64,000 nucleotides of DNA, from contig NC_092878.1 of assembly GCF_028372415.1 (NCBI RefSeq), positions 137,552,250 through 137,616,249 of the forward strand, given 5' to 3'. Source of the stretch: Notamacropus eugenii (taxonomy: Eukaryota; Chordata; Mammalia; Diprotodontia; Macropodidae). This document shows positions 12,053 to 23,244 of this stretch, one piece after another. Position 1 is the stretch's first letter. Each line of letters starts with the position of its first letter. Made by a program: the position numbers and the translations under genes. The notes under the pieces were generated by a model. It did no database searches, was not told the DNA's origin, and was given only the letters and a program-made list of their open reading frames with translations.

Positions 12053-13136
12053 TTTCTTTTTTAAAAAAATATTATTTATTTTAAACACTTTTCTTTATAA
12101 ATCTTGATTTCCAAATTGTGCTCTTCTTTCCAAACCCTCCCCAACCCACCAAAAGACAAGCAAATGATATCAATTATATGTGTGAAATCCTGGAAAACAA
12201 ATTTCCATTTTACCCATATTGCCAAAAATAAAAAGCAAAATAAACTAAGAAAGTGAGAATATTATACTTCAGTTTGCACTCAGAGTCTCTTGATTTTCTC
12301 TCTGGAAGTGGAGAGGAATTTTTCATCATGAGTCCTTTAGCGTGATGTCGGATTAACGTAGCCAGATCCTTCACAGTTGATCATCATCACATTACTGTTA
12401 CTGAACTCAACGATCTCCTAGTTCTTCTCACTTCATTTAGCATCAGCTCATGTCGGCCTTGTCATATTTTTTTCTGAAGCCACTCCACCTCATCATTTCT
12501 TGTGGCATAGTAGTGCTCCATCACAGTGATATAGCACAGTTTGTTCAGCCGTTCCCCAATTGATGGACATCCCCTCAGTTTTCAATTCTTTGCCACCACA
12601 AAGAGCTGCCATAATTTTTTTCCTTAATCTCTTTGGGGTATAGACCTAGCAGTGGCATTGCTGAGTCAAAGGGTATGAACAGTCTTCTATGCTTTGGGGG
12701 AATAATTCCAGATTGTTCTCCAGAATATTCACAACTCTACTAATGGTTTATTAGTATATGTATTTTTCTTTATCCCTTCAAACTTTGCCATTTCTGGTAG
12801 ATGTGAGATGTAGTACCTCAGTGATTTTAATTCTATTTTTCTAATCAGTAGAGATTTAAAGCATTTTTCTGTGTGACTATTGATAGCTTTGATTTCTTCT
12901 TCCAAAAGCTGACTGTTTGTATCTTTTGACCATTTATCAGTCGGTGGTCTTAGCGTACTGCGATAGAGACCGGTGCCCACCCTGGTGTCACAGCCCTCTC
13001 CTGCAGACCTTCTCGGTTGTCTCTTGTTGGCTCTGCTGCTCCCAAATTTGATCTGAGGAGTTATTTTAAAGTTGCTTGGAGGGGAATGTTGGGAGAGCTC
13101 AGCTGAGTTGCTGCCTATACTCCGCCATCTTGCCTC
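12053..13136 (-). mobile_element. L1 LINE with 5' end joined directly to 3' end
   Basis: Reverse-oriented marsupial L1. Positions 12,053-12,940 carry the last part of ORF2 and the 3' UTR, e.g. 'tgttcagccgttccccaatt' and 'gacctagcagtggcattgc'. From about 12,945 the sequence changes to a GC-richer block ending in the reverse complement of 'ggaggcaagatggcgg', which looks like an L1 5' UTR start. About 5 kb of body is missing. Near-matching flanks at 12,037-12,052 and 13,128-13,142 may be the target duplication. Confidence 0.6.
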
Positions 13137-13269
13137 CACCAGCTGTGCTTTTTAATTGTAAAGTTTAATATTACAGAGCTATTTGTGACCAGGAGAAATC
13201 ATGTTGTCCACATTCCTGCCCTTAGTCATGAAAATATATAAACTGCCTCAGTCAGCTGAGAACATATTC

Positions 13270-13600
13270 TAGTTTTAAAGCACATTGTAGAATAAACCAA
13301 TCAATAAGTATTTATTAAGCATCTACCTACCAGGGAAAGACTAACATGAAATAATCCCTGCCCTCAAGTAGCTTATAATACATATAAACAAACATACAAG
13401 GCAGTTGGGGAGGAGGGGTCTAGAAAGGCCTCATTGAAAAGGTCTTGCCCAAACTGAATTTTGATGGAAGCAGGAACTCTAAGTGACCAAAGTGAGAAGG
13501 GATAGTGTGCAAAGATGGAGGGCTAGGAGATAGGGTCATGTCTGAGGAGCTGCAGGTTGGGCTACTTTGGCTCCACCACTGAATGAAAGAATGGGGATCA
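13270..13600 (-). repeat. L2 LINE 3' end
   Basis: 'caatcaataagtatttatta', 'aatccctgccctcaagtagc' and later 'gggctaggagatagggtc' follow the reversed L2 3' end. Confidence 0.7.
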
Positions 13601-13609
13601 CGTAGAACA

Positions 13610-14050
13610 GAGGGGGATTTGTTTCAGCTTCCCTTAGAAACTCATTGCAGTGTTTAACAGCTCACTGTCAGGAAATTCCCCTACACAGCTAAACATATCA
13701 TTCCTATTACATATTGCCAATTCCTCTTTCACTTCCTTATTGAAAATAGGTCACTGTTAGTCTCTTTTCTTGCTATGGATTTTCATAGTTTAAAGATGAT
13801 TGTGACATCTGTCAATCTTTCCATTTACAGTTCCTTTACCTTTTGTTTTGTAGGAAGGTAGATTCATTTGCTTAGATTCTAATAAGAGACTTTTATTCTG
13901 AATTTAAAACAACATGTATATGAGATCATCAGTATGATTATTGGCCATATTAGTTTTTGGAATATAAGACTCATATTTAGAATAGAGCCTAGAAGTCATC
14001 CAATCCAACTTGTACCTAAACTATCAATTCTATCTACAACATTCCCAACA
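13610..14050 (-). repeat. CR1/L3 LINE 3' fragments
   Basis: Diverged reverse-strand CR1/L3 3' end: 'cactgtcaggaaattcccc' and, further on, 'agtcatccaatccaacttg'. The central part is weak. Confidence 0.4.
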
Positions 14051-14394
14051 AGCAAATTTTGCCAAAAATAAATAAAGAGCTCATTCACTTTTTTTTATCT
14101 CCCCTGACTTTTAACATATGAATGGCATGAGATGGATAGGGGTAGTAGAAACTAAAATTTTATCTATTTTACACTGTTGGCCTAGGAATTGATAACTATT
14201 CCAAAATAGAATATTTACCCTTAACCGAAATACTGTGATTGGGGTTGCCAAAAGGGGTCACTACCACTCCAGCTTTCTCCAAAAATGACTAGAAATGAGA
14301 TATGAAAAAGGAACAGGCCACCAGAGGGCACAACAATTGAAGTAGGATCTTCACTGAAGATACAACCTCTTTTTTGGAAATATTTTTATGCAGA

Positions 14395-14500
14395 GCTTTC
14401 CAAAGCTCTTTGCTTTGGGGGAACGCAGAACCAAAATGGTGGAGAAGAGGCAGCATGTTGCCTGAGCTCCCCCCAGTTTCCCCCAAAGCCCTTTGCTTTG
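14395..14500 (+). repeat. Possible L1 5' UTR scrap
   Basis: 'gcagaaccaaaatggtggag' resembles the start of marsupial L1/HAL1 elements (gcagagccaagatggcgg). It is short and diverged. Confidence 0.35.
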
Positions 14501-14910
14501 AAAGTAATCATTGAAATATAATAAAAGACAACAGAATATTTGACCTAAACAACTAGTATTTACCAGGCTTATACATTTTCTTTAAAATAGTCTATTCTGC
14601 CCCTCTACTTTAGGAAGCTGAAAAATGAATGACATTTTATACCTATTTAAATATCAGTTGTTACTCAACCTTAAAAAAAAAGTAGATCCAGGTGACTGTT
14701 TCCAAGAAGCAATTTTATATTGACTCTAAATACACACTTACTAGAGAAGGTGCTGGCTAAAAAAAGCTTACCTCACCGTGACCTTGGTCTAATCCTAGCT
14801 TTACTGAAAGGCGGAGAGCCAAAATGGCTATAAGGCTTTGCGGGCTCTCATTGATAGATTAGCACAAAGAACAGCCTGTCCTCTAAGAGTATGAGCAAAC
14901 CAATTCTTCT

Positions 14911-16182
14911 CCTTTATAATTAATTGATTTATTTTTAGTTTTCAACACTAGCTTTTATAAGATTTTGAGTTCTAACTTTCTCCCCTTCCCCAAGACAGCA
15001 TGCAATCTGTACATGTATGATCATATTAAGCATATTTCTACATTAGTCTTGTTGTGAGAGAAAAATCAGAACAAAAGGGAAAGAGGAAGGAAAAACAAAA
15101 ACCAGTCAAAATAATCTGCTTCAATCGCATTCAGACGCCCCAATTCTTTTTATGCATGTGGATAGCATTTTCCATCATGTGTCTTTTTGGAATTGTCTTA
15201 GATCATTACATTGCTGAGAAGAGTTAAGTCTAAGAAAGTCAGTCATCATGCAAGGTTGCTGTTACTATGTACAATGTTCTGGTTCTGCTTCCCTCACTCA
15301 GCATCAGTTTATACAAGTCTTTCATACAAGTTCACTGGCTCATCATTCCATAACATTCATATACCACAACTTATTTAGCCATTCCCCAACTGATGGGCAT
15401 GCCCTCAATTTCCAATTCTTTGCCACCACAAAAAGAGCTGCTCTGAATATTGTTGTGTGTATGGGTCCTTTTCCCTCTTTTATGATCTCTTTGGGATGCA
15501 GACCTAGTAGTAGTATTGCGGATCAAAGAGCATGCACAGTTTTATAGCCTTTTTTGGGCATAGTTCCAAATTGTTTTCCAGAATAGCTAGATCAGTTCAC
15601 AACTGCACCAACAATGCATTAGTGTTTCAATTTCCACACATCTTCTCCAGTATTTATCATTTTCCTGTTTTGTCATGTTAGCCATGATAGGTATGATGTG
15701 GTTCCTCAGAGTTGTTTTAATTTGCATTTCTCTAATCAGTAGTGATTTAGAGCATTTCTTCATATAACTATAAATAGCTTGAATTTCTTCATCTGAAAAC
15801 TGACTATTCATATCCTTTGTCCATTTGTCAATTGGAGAATGACTTTTATTCTTCTATATTTCACCCAGTTCTCTATATATTCTAGAAATGAGGCCTTTAT
15901 CAGAGACATTGACTGCAAACATTGTTTCCCAGCTTTCTGCTTCCCCTCTAATCTTGGTTATGTTGGATTTGTGTAAAAACTTTTTAACTAAATGTAATCA
16001 AAATTATCCATTTTGCATTTCATAATGTTCTCTATCTCTTGTTTGGTCATAAATTCTTTGCTTCTCCATAGATCTGACAGGTAAACTATTCCTTGCTCTT
16101 CTTATTTACTTATAGTTTCACCCTTTATGTCTAAATTGTGTGCCCATTTTGACCTTACCTTGGTACATGGTGTAAGATGTTA
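14911..16182 (-). mobile_element. 5'-truncated L1 LINE with 15-bp target duplication
   Basis: Reverse-oriented marsupial L1: 3' UTR and last part of ORF2. Phrases include 'catttccatcatg'-type UTR, 'ccattccccaactgatgggc', 'tttgccaccacaaaaagagc' and 'gaggcctttatcagagacat'. It is flanked by perfect copies of caaaccaattcttct at 14,896-14,910 and 16,183-16,197. The 5' end is cut at 16,182, as is usual for L1. Confidence 0.9.
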
Positions 16183-16394
16183 CAAACCAATTCTTCTTGC
16201 AGCAATCCTCCATCAAAGGTATCAGTAAACTTTGTTCTAGGAGAGGCCAAAAGACTTGTCCTTTTCTACCACAGGAAGATACAATCAAAGACTCAGTTGA
16301 TCAGGGAACCCCTTTCATTAGCACTCCTACACAAATGTTGTCTGTTCTTTTCATGAGTTCAGTAAATGAACCCCTCATTATGGATAGAGAGCTT

Positions 16395-16520
16395 TCCTCA
16401 GAATCAATAATCAGTCAACAAAGACATATTATTGGGAGGCACTGGGCTAAGCACTAGGGATAGAGAAACAAAAATGAAAACAATTCCTGCCTGCAAGGAA
16501 CTTATATTCTATCAGATTAA
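16395..16520 (-). repeat. L2 LINE 3' end
   Basis: 'gggaggcactgggctaagca' and 'ttcctgcctgcaaggaactt' are the reversed L2 3' end. Confidence 0.65.
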
Positions 16521-16524
16521 TAAA

Positions 16525-16670
16525 CCCTGTCTCTGAAAAATACTAATTGTGTGACCCTAAGCAAGTCCCTCAACCTCTCAATACTCCAAGAAACTCTAAC
16601 ACTAAGATGCTAAAGAGCTGATCTATATTGGCAGGGGGTGTTCCTCCCTGGAAATTCCCTAAATATATAA
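16525..16670 (+). repeat. tRNA-derived marsupial SINE, 3' half
   Basis: 'gtgtgaccctaagcaagtcc' then 'ctcaatactccaagaaactc' is the marsupial SINE variant with the 'aggcaactctctaagac' middle. Confidence 0.6.
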
Positions 16671-16674
16671 ACTC

Positions 16675-16790
16675 AATTAATCAACAAGCATTTATTAAGC
16701 ACCTGTTGTATGACACATTGTGCTAGAGTCTGGGATACAAAGACTAACTTTAAAGGAATTTATATTCTCTTAAAATCACAGATCAAGTCA
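16675..16790 (-). repeat. L2 LINE 3' end
   Basis: 'aatcaacaagcatttattaa' and 'gtgctagagtctgggataca' are the reversed L2 3' end. Confidence 0.7.
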
Positions 16791-17119
16791 ACAGCAATTC
16801 TTGAAACTATGGTAAGAATGAGGTACATAAGCTATCATACACTCTTAGTTTTCCCATACTTAACAATTAGTTCCCTTTCCCTGACAGTTCCCACAATTGG
16901 GGTTTGGGACATTGTAAATGCTTGGAATTGAGACCTTTCCAGGGGCAGGTCAGGAGAAGCCCCACATTTATTTTAAAAGCCCTTTTCCCTGTTTTCAGTG
17001 AGCATTGATTGTTGTCACCATTCTTGACATGGCCCTGTGAGATGCCAGCCTTCAACTTAACCCTTTCCATTTGGTCATCAGAGTCTGAATTCTTCAAGTT
17101 GAGACTGAGAAATTATAGC

Positions 17120-17310
17120 TGCTTGTTGGGAAAGATTGAACGCAAAAGGAGAAGGGGATGGCAGAGAGTGAGATGGGTAGAATGTCATGGAAGCAACAAC
17201 CATAAGCTTGGACAGACTTTGGGAGATAGCGGAGAACAGAAAGGCCTGCCATGCTGTGGTCCATGGGGACATGATGGGTCAGACACAACTGAATAACTCA
17301 AAAACAACCA
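17120..17310 (+). mobile_element. RTE-type LINE 3' end
   Basis: Translates in part to LLGKIERKRRRGWQRVRW, the conserved C-terminal signature of RTE/BovB-like ORF2, and ends in 'gggtcagacacaactgaata', the RTE 3' tail. It stops about 45 nt before an MTTP exon. Confidence 0.75.
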
Positions 17311-17354
17311 CTAGATTTGCTAAATGTTAACTCCTGTTGTGTCTTAATCTGAAG

Positions 17355-17525
17355 GGTGGCTGTAGTACTGACTGGGGACATCACAGTGGATTCCTCCTTT
17401 GTGAATGTTGGCCAAGAAGTAAGTTTAGAAACTGAAGCAGCCCTGGAGTTCATATCCACAGTGCAGTTTTCACAGTACCCCTTCTTGGTCTGCATGCAAA
17501 TGGACAAACAGGAGGCACCCTTCAG
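17355..17525 (+). CDS. MTTP: MTTP coding exon, codons 781-837 plus split Arg838
   Basis: Acceptor aatctgaag before 17355 and donor gtaaga after 17525. One base completes Arg781, then 56 codons follow, including [27 protein letters not shown] and [12 protein letters not shown]; two bases of Arg838 close the exon. This is the late part of the lipid-binding domain. The acceptor has a weak pyrimidine tract. An RTE-type LINE 3' fragment ends about 45 nt upstream. The frame is intact. Confidence 0.96.
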
Positions 17526-17649
17526 GTAAGAAGCAAGGGAGATTTTTTCTTTTCTTTTGGTTCATATCTATGAATTCAGTAATGTGGGAGACACTCGACA
17601 AAAGAAGTCCCTCAAACGATGTAGAACTCATCAGTACCTACTTGGCCAC

Positions 17650-17800
17650 TTACATTCTTAGTGAGTTGTCTAGAGCAAAGGAGGCTAAGTGATCTTTGCC
17701 CTGGGTCAAAGAGCCAGGATGGTGGGTCAGTCAGGACTGACTTTGGGTTTTCCTGAGTGAGATATCAGCTCTCTATCAGTACACCACACTGAAATTCACA
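17650..17800 (-). repeat. MIR-like SINE, diverged
   Basis: Order of 'gctaagtgatctttgccctg', 'caggactgactttgggtttt' and 'tctctatcagtacaccacac' fits a reverse SINE. Confidence 0.5.
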
Positions 17801-18196
17801 CCAGAAATTTCCATTGTTTTGAACACTTGGTTTTGGAACTAAGGGTCAAGTGGGGTCTACCCAAAGTATCACACAACTCCTCTAAGAAACATGTATCTCA
17901 TTGAAAGGGAAGAGGGCAATGGTTTGTGCTATGGTTGAATTTCTTTAAGTATGTTAAAAAAACAAAAAGTAGATAAATGGCAGTGGCCAACCCAGCCATG
18001 CAACTGGTACTGGTTCAGAATTCTGCCCAAGAATCTCCAAAGCTATTTTGGAATAGCATTCTTGAGGGGCTGTCTGACTCACATGGGTTAGTCATCATGA
18101 ACACCCAGCTAAAGGTGGGGAGCTTACAAAGTGAGGGCCAGAAAACACGAGAGAGCTGTCAAAGCTTTGAGGCATCCCAGTGCTTGCAGTGCAAGC

Positions 18197-18199
<3 letters not shown>

Positions 18200-18244
<45 letters not shown>
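18200..18244. repeat. (TG)n microsatellite
   Basis: About 22 uninterrupted TG units in the last MTTP intron. Confidence 0.98.
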
Positions 18245-18245
<1 letters not shown>

Positions 18246-18324
18246 ATATATTGTTGAGGGAGGAGAGGGAAAAATCAGTCCTTTCTTGATGATTTATTTC
18301 GTATATGGATATGTTGGGAGGCAG

Positions 18325-18385
18325 CTTGGTACAGTGAGTAGAGCCAGGAGGACCAATCTGCATTGGCTGAGGGAGTTGCTTACAT
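18325..18385 (+). repeat. SINE scrap
   Basis: 'ggcagcttggtacagtgagt' and 'ctgcattggctgagggagtt' are two short pieces of the marsupial tRNA SINE. Confidence 0.5.
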
Positions 18386-18509
18386 ATGTACATGTATGTG
18401 CATCCACATATGTATACATATATAGTGTGATTGATTGATTATGTGCATATAACTGTGAATATATGCACACATGCACACTTAAATATATTACACGTATACA
18501 TGTGTAGGT

Positions 18510-18665
18510 GTATAACACTTTTTACTGATGAAGGAACTGAGGCAGAGAGAAGTTTTGTGACTTGCTCAGGGTCATATATCTTGTGTCTGAGACGAGATTC
18601 AAATACAACTCTTCCTCTCTCAAAACCACCCCAAGTCTATCCACTTCAAGATCCAATCCAATGGA
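18510..18665 (-). repeat. MIR SINE
   Basis: Reverse MIR: 'actgatgaaggaactgaggc', 'gtgacttgctcagggtcata', then 'acgagattcaaatacaactc'. Confidence 0.75.
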
Positions 18666-18709
18666 GGAAAATTACTCTATCTCAAATCACTTTGGAGACT
18701 AAGCTTCAG

Positions 18710-18775
18710 GTCTTAAATATATATATTTATATACATGTATATAACCTAACTCAGTAGTTTTATATATATATACAT
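18710..18775. repeat. TA-rich microsatellite
   Basis: Interrupted TATA repeats about 90 nt before the last MTTP exon. Confidence 0.85.
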
Positions 18776-18863
18776 ACCCTAAATCATTACATAGTGGGGA
18801 TGAAGAGGAGCCATCTATAAGACATGTTGGTGAGGAAATGTAACTTCAATGTGAATTTTGCAG

Positions 18864-19035
18864 GCGATACGTGACTAGGTATGAAAGACTTTCAACAGGC
18901 AAGGGCTACGTCTCCCAAAAAGGAAAAGAAACACTGATCCCAGGATCTGAATTCCCTCTTCATCAAGAAAACTCGGACATGTGCAAGGTGGTCTTTGCCC
19001 CTCAGGCTGAGAACTCTTCAGATGGCTGGTTTTGA
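18864..19035 (+). CDS. MTTP: MTTP last coding exon, codons 838-894 and stop
   Basis: Acceptor gaattttgcag before 18864. One base completes Arg838, then 56 codons run to a TGA at 19033-19035. The product includes [35 protein letters not shown] and the terminal SSDGWF, which matches the MTTP C-terminus. By position Gly865 and Cys878 are present. Human truncation at Gly865, as I recall, abolishes pairing with protein disulfide isomerase, so the tail needed for the complex looks intact. There is no ER-retention signal at the end, as expected, since retention comes from the PDI partner. Confidence 0.97.
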
Positions 19036-20645
19036 ACCTGACACCTAATAGGTTTCACTTGAATCTGTGTGTCCCTGTGGGAGACACGAGGTGCCATGGC
19101 CCAGTACCTGCTCACAGAGAGCACAGTGTTTACATGTTTATGTGTATTTAAGATTTTTGTAAAAAGTTACGGGAAAAAAATAACTGAGTCAGTCCATTCT
19201 GGTGGCCCCTCAACGTTGTTTTGGGTCAAACAACCACAAAAAGGATGATGATGTTTTCCACGTCATTTCTGGTTTTCTAGAACGTTTTCCTTGTGCTCAT
19301 TTGCTCCTGCCCTGATGTAAGAAGAGCTTTGCTAACATGCAGATGTGCTGTTTGTAAATGCACTTACAAGGAGTCAGTTTTTCAAGCAATTTTCAATTAA
19401 GATATTGCAAAGCATTTTCTTAACAACATGCTAAATTCACAACTCTTTTTTTTAACCAACTAAATTGTCTAATCAAGAAGAAACAGGCTACTGTGTTTTA
19501 TGAGACTTTTTGTGACCCGTCTCACTGATGAATATTTATCTGTCTGGTTCTTAAGCTTATTTTTTATTTTAAGTATAACGGGTAGTAGGCGTGCAGAGCT
19601 AAGTGATGAAATCTTGTATCTCTGCAGACCATGGGTGGCTTTTTGCTCTAAGGAGCCCTTTGGTTGTCATCCTTCACCCCCTCCATAAAACAAAGGGACT
19701 TTGGGTACAGATCCTGGAAAAATCCATTTATGCTGTCCTCCTTTTACATCGGTCCTTTTGACTTCATTACTTCACTTGGGTTGGTCCACAACGTCCCTTG
19801 CATCTGTCTGCTGCTGTCCACTCACATAGCCACCACTCTGGTTTAGACCCTCATCAGCCCTCACCTAGACTGTTCAACAGCCTGCTTCTCGTCTTTCCCT
19901 GCTCCAGTCCATCAACTATCCCAATGATCTTACGAAGGCCCAGATCTGCCCATGATCGTGTAACTGTACTCCCAGCTCAGATCTTCAGTGGTTCTCTAGG
20001 ATAGAATGAAAATTATTCAGCTTGACCCATAATGCCCTGTGCAGTCTAGCTCTGGCCTAACTTTCCAAACACCCCATAGTACTCCACTTCGTGCACTATT
20101 TTCTAGCTAAAATGGCTTGTTATTTTCTCAGCTCAACATCCTATCTCCTCCCCTATACCTTTGCATAGGCCTCCCTCATCCCCATCCCTGGATTGCACTC
20201 CCTCCTGGCCTTTGCCTCATCTTGCTAAGGACTCTCAGCCTCCTTCCAGGCTTACCTCATGTGCCTTCTTCCATAGAAAGCATTCCTCATTCTCCTACTT
20301 GTTAGTGCCAACTCCTTCCTCAGGCTATCCTGTCTTTCCTTAGATGTTTATTTGTATCCCCCAGGAGAAAACGGGGACTGTTTTTCATTTCTGTATTTAG
20401 ATCCCCAGTGTCCCAGCACAGTGCCTGACACACAGTAGGTGTTTATTAAATGTTTGTTGAATTTAAATGAATCGACAGCACTTTGCTGCCACAAGGTGCA
20501 GACTTAGAAAAGCGGTCAGAGAATTTGCTTTAATATCTTGTATGAACTACAGACCTAAGAAACTGAGGAATCTGGATTTCTGGACAATGAGACCATGAAA
20601 TGAATTACCTGTCTCTACAATAATAAAAAGAAAACATTCATTGGT
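19036..20645 (+). other. MTTP: Probable MTTP 3' untranslated region
   Basis: This is the sequence after the MTTP stop up to the first convincing poly(A) signal. The first 750 nt are not recognised as repeat. An L2 3' end then occupies about 19,790-20,465, followed by about 180 nt of unique sequence. No strong AATAAA occurs earlier. The true 3' end needs RNA evidence. Confidence 0.6.
19790..20465 (+). repeat. L2 LINE 3' end within the MTTP 3' UTR
   Basis: Begins in the L2 phrase 'cctcatcagccctcacctag', passes 'cccatccctggattgcactc' and ends 'cacacagtaggtgtttatta'. This is a near-complete L2 3' UTR, likely transcribed as part of MTTP mRNA. Confidence 0.85.
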
Positions 20646-20669
20646 GTCTTTTTTTTTTTTTTAAATAAA
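20622..20669 (+). terminator. MTTP: Tandem poly(A) signals, candidate MTTP 3' end
   Basis: AATAAA at 20622-20627 is followed 15-35 nt later by a T-rich downstream element (about 20651-20662). A second AATAAA lies at 20664-20669. This layout fits a cleavage site near 20,640-20,690. Confidence 0.55.
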
Positions 20670-20689
20670 CTCTCCATGGGCGAGTGATG

Positions 20690-21150
20690 GAGACAACACA
20701 GCCTCAACACCAGCAGCATCTGGGAATTTCAGAATGGAACAGGAAGCATCCTTGGCAGCTGGTGGAATTCTGTGTATGTTAGTAGAAATGCTTTTAACCA
20801 CCAGGTGGCTCTGGGAGCTAACAGGCTGATTTACCCATCAGGAGCTGAGAGTACCTCTCAATACACCCTGGAGTGTGGAGTGTGCAAAGGTTCAGCTCTC
20901 TATGGTTCTCAGAAAGGAAATGACCCTAGCTCCACCTCTGGCTCAGCAGCCAAGCCAGTTTATCCGAATAAAGGGTGTGTTTCTTGGGGATTTATCCAAT
21001 CAGAATGAGTTCTGTTGTAAAACCTGCATCCCCTCTGAACCTGTTCAGTGTCACTGAGTGCTATCCATCTTGGTCAGTCTTGGTACATTGGAACCACCTC
21101 CCCACAGGAACAGACAAGCCATCTTAACTATATACCATGTTCCATAGACT
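20690..21150. other. Intergenic, unassigned
   Basis: Sequence after the MTTP poly(A) signals; no repeat family or gene recognised. Confidence 0.35.
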
Positions 21151-21290
21151 CTTCACTTTAGAGTTGGAACGTCCCTCACAGGTTGCCTAGTCTGTTTTAC
21201 AGATGAGGAAACTGAGGCTCAGAGAAATAATTTGTCTGAGATCATTCAGGACCAGGATTCCAATCTAGTTACCCTGTCTGGGAGCCCCTT
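21150..21290 (-). repeat. MIR SINE
   Basis: 'ttttacagatgaggaaactg' and 'aggctcagagaaataatttg' are the reverse MIR signature. Confidence 0.8.
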
Positions 21291-21299
21291 CACAAAGGG

Positions 21300-22005
21300 A
21301 CAATAAGAATGGGGGAGACATCTATTTATGGTGTAGGTGTGTACCTTCAGTCTCACCTAGACCCAGACAATGTCCAGATAAAATAAAGGCCATTCAAGGA
21401 AAGCACGATCCTGTCTATTTAACCCTTTCTATCCACACGGCCTACAAGAAGGTGAAGAAGTCTAGGTGATATAACATCTAGATGATATAACATAGTTCCC
21501 AGCCAGTATTTGACTCATGTCATCTAGAAGACCAGTCGTTATGTAAAGATTCAGGAGCTCATTCTGAAGTTTGGTTCCTCCTTCTTAAAGTAGGGCTGTG
21601 GGTTCTAGATCAGGTGGAAAGGAACACTTCTAGACATTCAGCACCCTGTGGCTGTCAGACAACACTCACTGTTTTTTCCAGCGACTGGCTCATCCCAGGT
21701 GAAGCAGGGATGTGGGGAAGGGCAGGGCTGACTGGGACAAAAGCTCTCTGCCCTCCCCTCATCCTGTTCACCCCTCGCCCTTGAGTCCTCCAGGTTCAAT
21801 TCCTAGTGACTGAGAGATAGGTTGCATCTCTTGTCTCAGGCTCTAAGACCTTGACCTTATTCAGGCAGCCTTGCCCTGCAGCCTCATCTCTCAATTCCAT
21901 TAGCCCACTTCCTCTCTCGCTCCCCACAAACAGAAGTCTCCCTTTCTACGCAGTGGGGAAGGGGATGGGAGGGGAGCAAACAGGACAAAAGGAGAGTGGC
22001 TAGCC
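21300..22005. other. Intergenic, unassigned
   Basis: No gene or repeat family recognised. A short tandem duplication (ctagatgatataaca-like units) lies at about 21,463-21,494. Confidence 0.35.
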
Positions 22006-22007
22006 TA

Positions 22008-22065
22008 GCATGCTTTCAGTGCCTATCATACAGCAGGCATTTAATAAATGCTTATTGATTGATCC
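22008..22065 (+). repeat. L2 LINE 3' terminus
   Basis: 'gcatttaataaatgcttatt' with the gattgatt tail. Confidence 0.7.
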
Positions 22066-22437
22066 AATTATACATTTAGAATGAAATGTGATGTGACATA
22101 CATGACAACTCTTTTGGATTCCTTTTTTTTTTAATTTCGAGTCTCTCATTTCTATTAAGAGATTAAATGCAGTCCCTAACCATTTGAATTCCTGCCAATC
22201 CATAGAAGTCTTGGTAGCAACAGAATCCAACCCACAAAGCACTTTTCCTCTGGATAAAACAGAAGCTGGGAACAAGTCCTTCCCAGGGTTGAATGCACTG
22301 GAAAGGGCATTACAATTCTAGTTATCGTTGGTCTTTGTAACTGCCAATCCCACAGTTGAAATAATGCAGAACAAGGAATGTGGTTTTTAAAATGAACGGG
22401 AAAAAAGGAAGTGGGGGTAGGGATTGCATGTGTGCAC

Positions 22438-22439
<2 letters not shown>

Positions 22440-22485
<46 letters not shown>
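22440..22485. repeat. (TG)n microsatellite
   Basis: About 22 TG units preceded by gtgtgcacgcg. Confidence 0.98.
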
Positions 22486-22487
<2 letters not shown>

Positions 22488-22854
22488 TGCGTTGTCGAGG
22501 AAGACCTGAGTTCACTGGGGATTGGAGGGGCAAGGAAGTGGGGAGACCAATTGGAGACAAACACCATTTTATCCCTCACCTAGAATTAGGACTCAGTGTA
22601 GTAAGAAAACTGTGTGTTTTGGGGGAGGAAGGGGGTAGAATCCCATGCTTCTGTATTTTTAAAATAGGAATAATGAGAACTTAATTCAAAATAACAGTGG
22701 CATATTCTACTCCTGCAGGCTATCCAGGGAGCAGCCTAGAGGAGCTAAGGCAGGGCTCCCAAAGTGCTGATCTAGCCTTGTGGGTGGGGGTGTGGGGAAG
22801 GATTAAGTTACTCCTGGGTAGAATTTGGATCAACAAATGACACTTAGCATTTAT

Positions 22855-23040
22855 TTATAAGGTCCTCAGGGAAACAAGATCACTGGAGTGTGAGCCTTAT
22901 CTCCATTTTAGTGGGGGAAAACAAGGAGCAAAGAGAGATGAGGTGGTCTTACCCAAGGCAAGGGCAAAGCTAGAGATGGTCATTCTGGACCTGGCCCACA
23001 GTCTTCTCAGCTCTGCCCACTAGACTGGCATTGGTCCTCT
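22855..23040 (-). repeat. MIR SINE
   Basis: 'cttatctccattttagtggg' through 'gtggtcttacccaaggcaag' follows the reverse MIR order. Confidence 0.6.
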
Positions 23041-23244
23041 GCATTAGGGCCAATTCATTCTATTTCATGTAAAGTTGCTTTGGAGCACTTAGAACTATAG
23101 AAGGATGTGGTGGAGCCAGCTCAAATCAGCCCAGTTGTTAGAATTCTTGGTATGAGCACTTATATCTTGTATATCAGCAAAATTTGATCTTAATTTATTG
23201 CTTTCTTGACTTCTAGACAGTAAATTATTGAACCCACATATAAC

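Noticed and set aside
18124-18438. Cys-Val or Thr-His repeat frames
   Set aside because: Products of the TG microsatellite.
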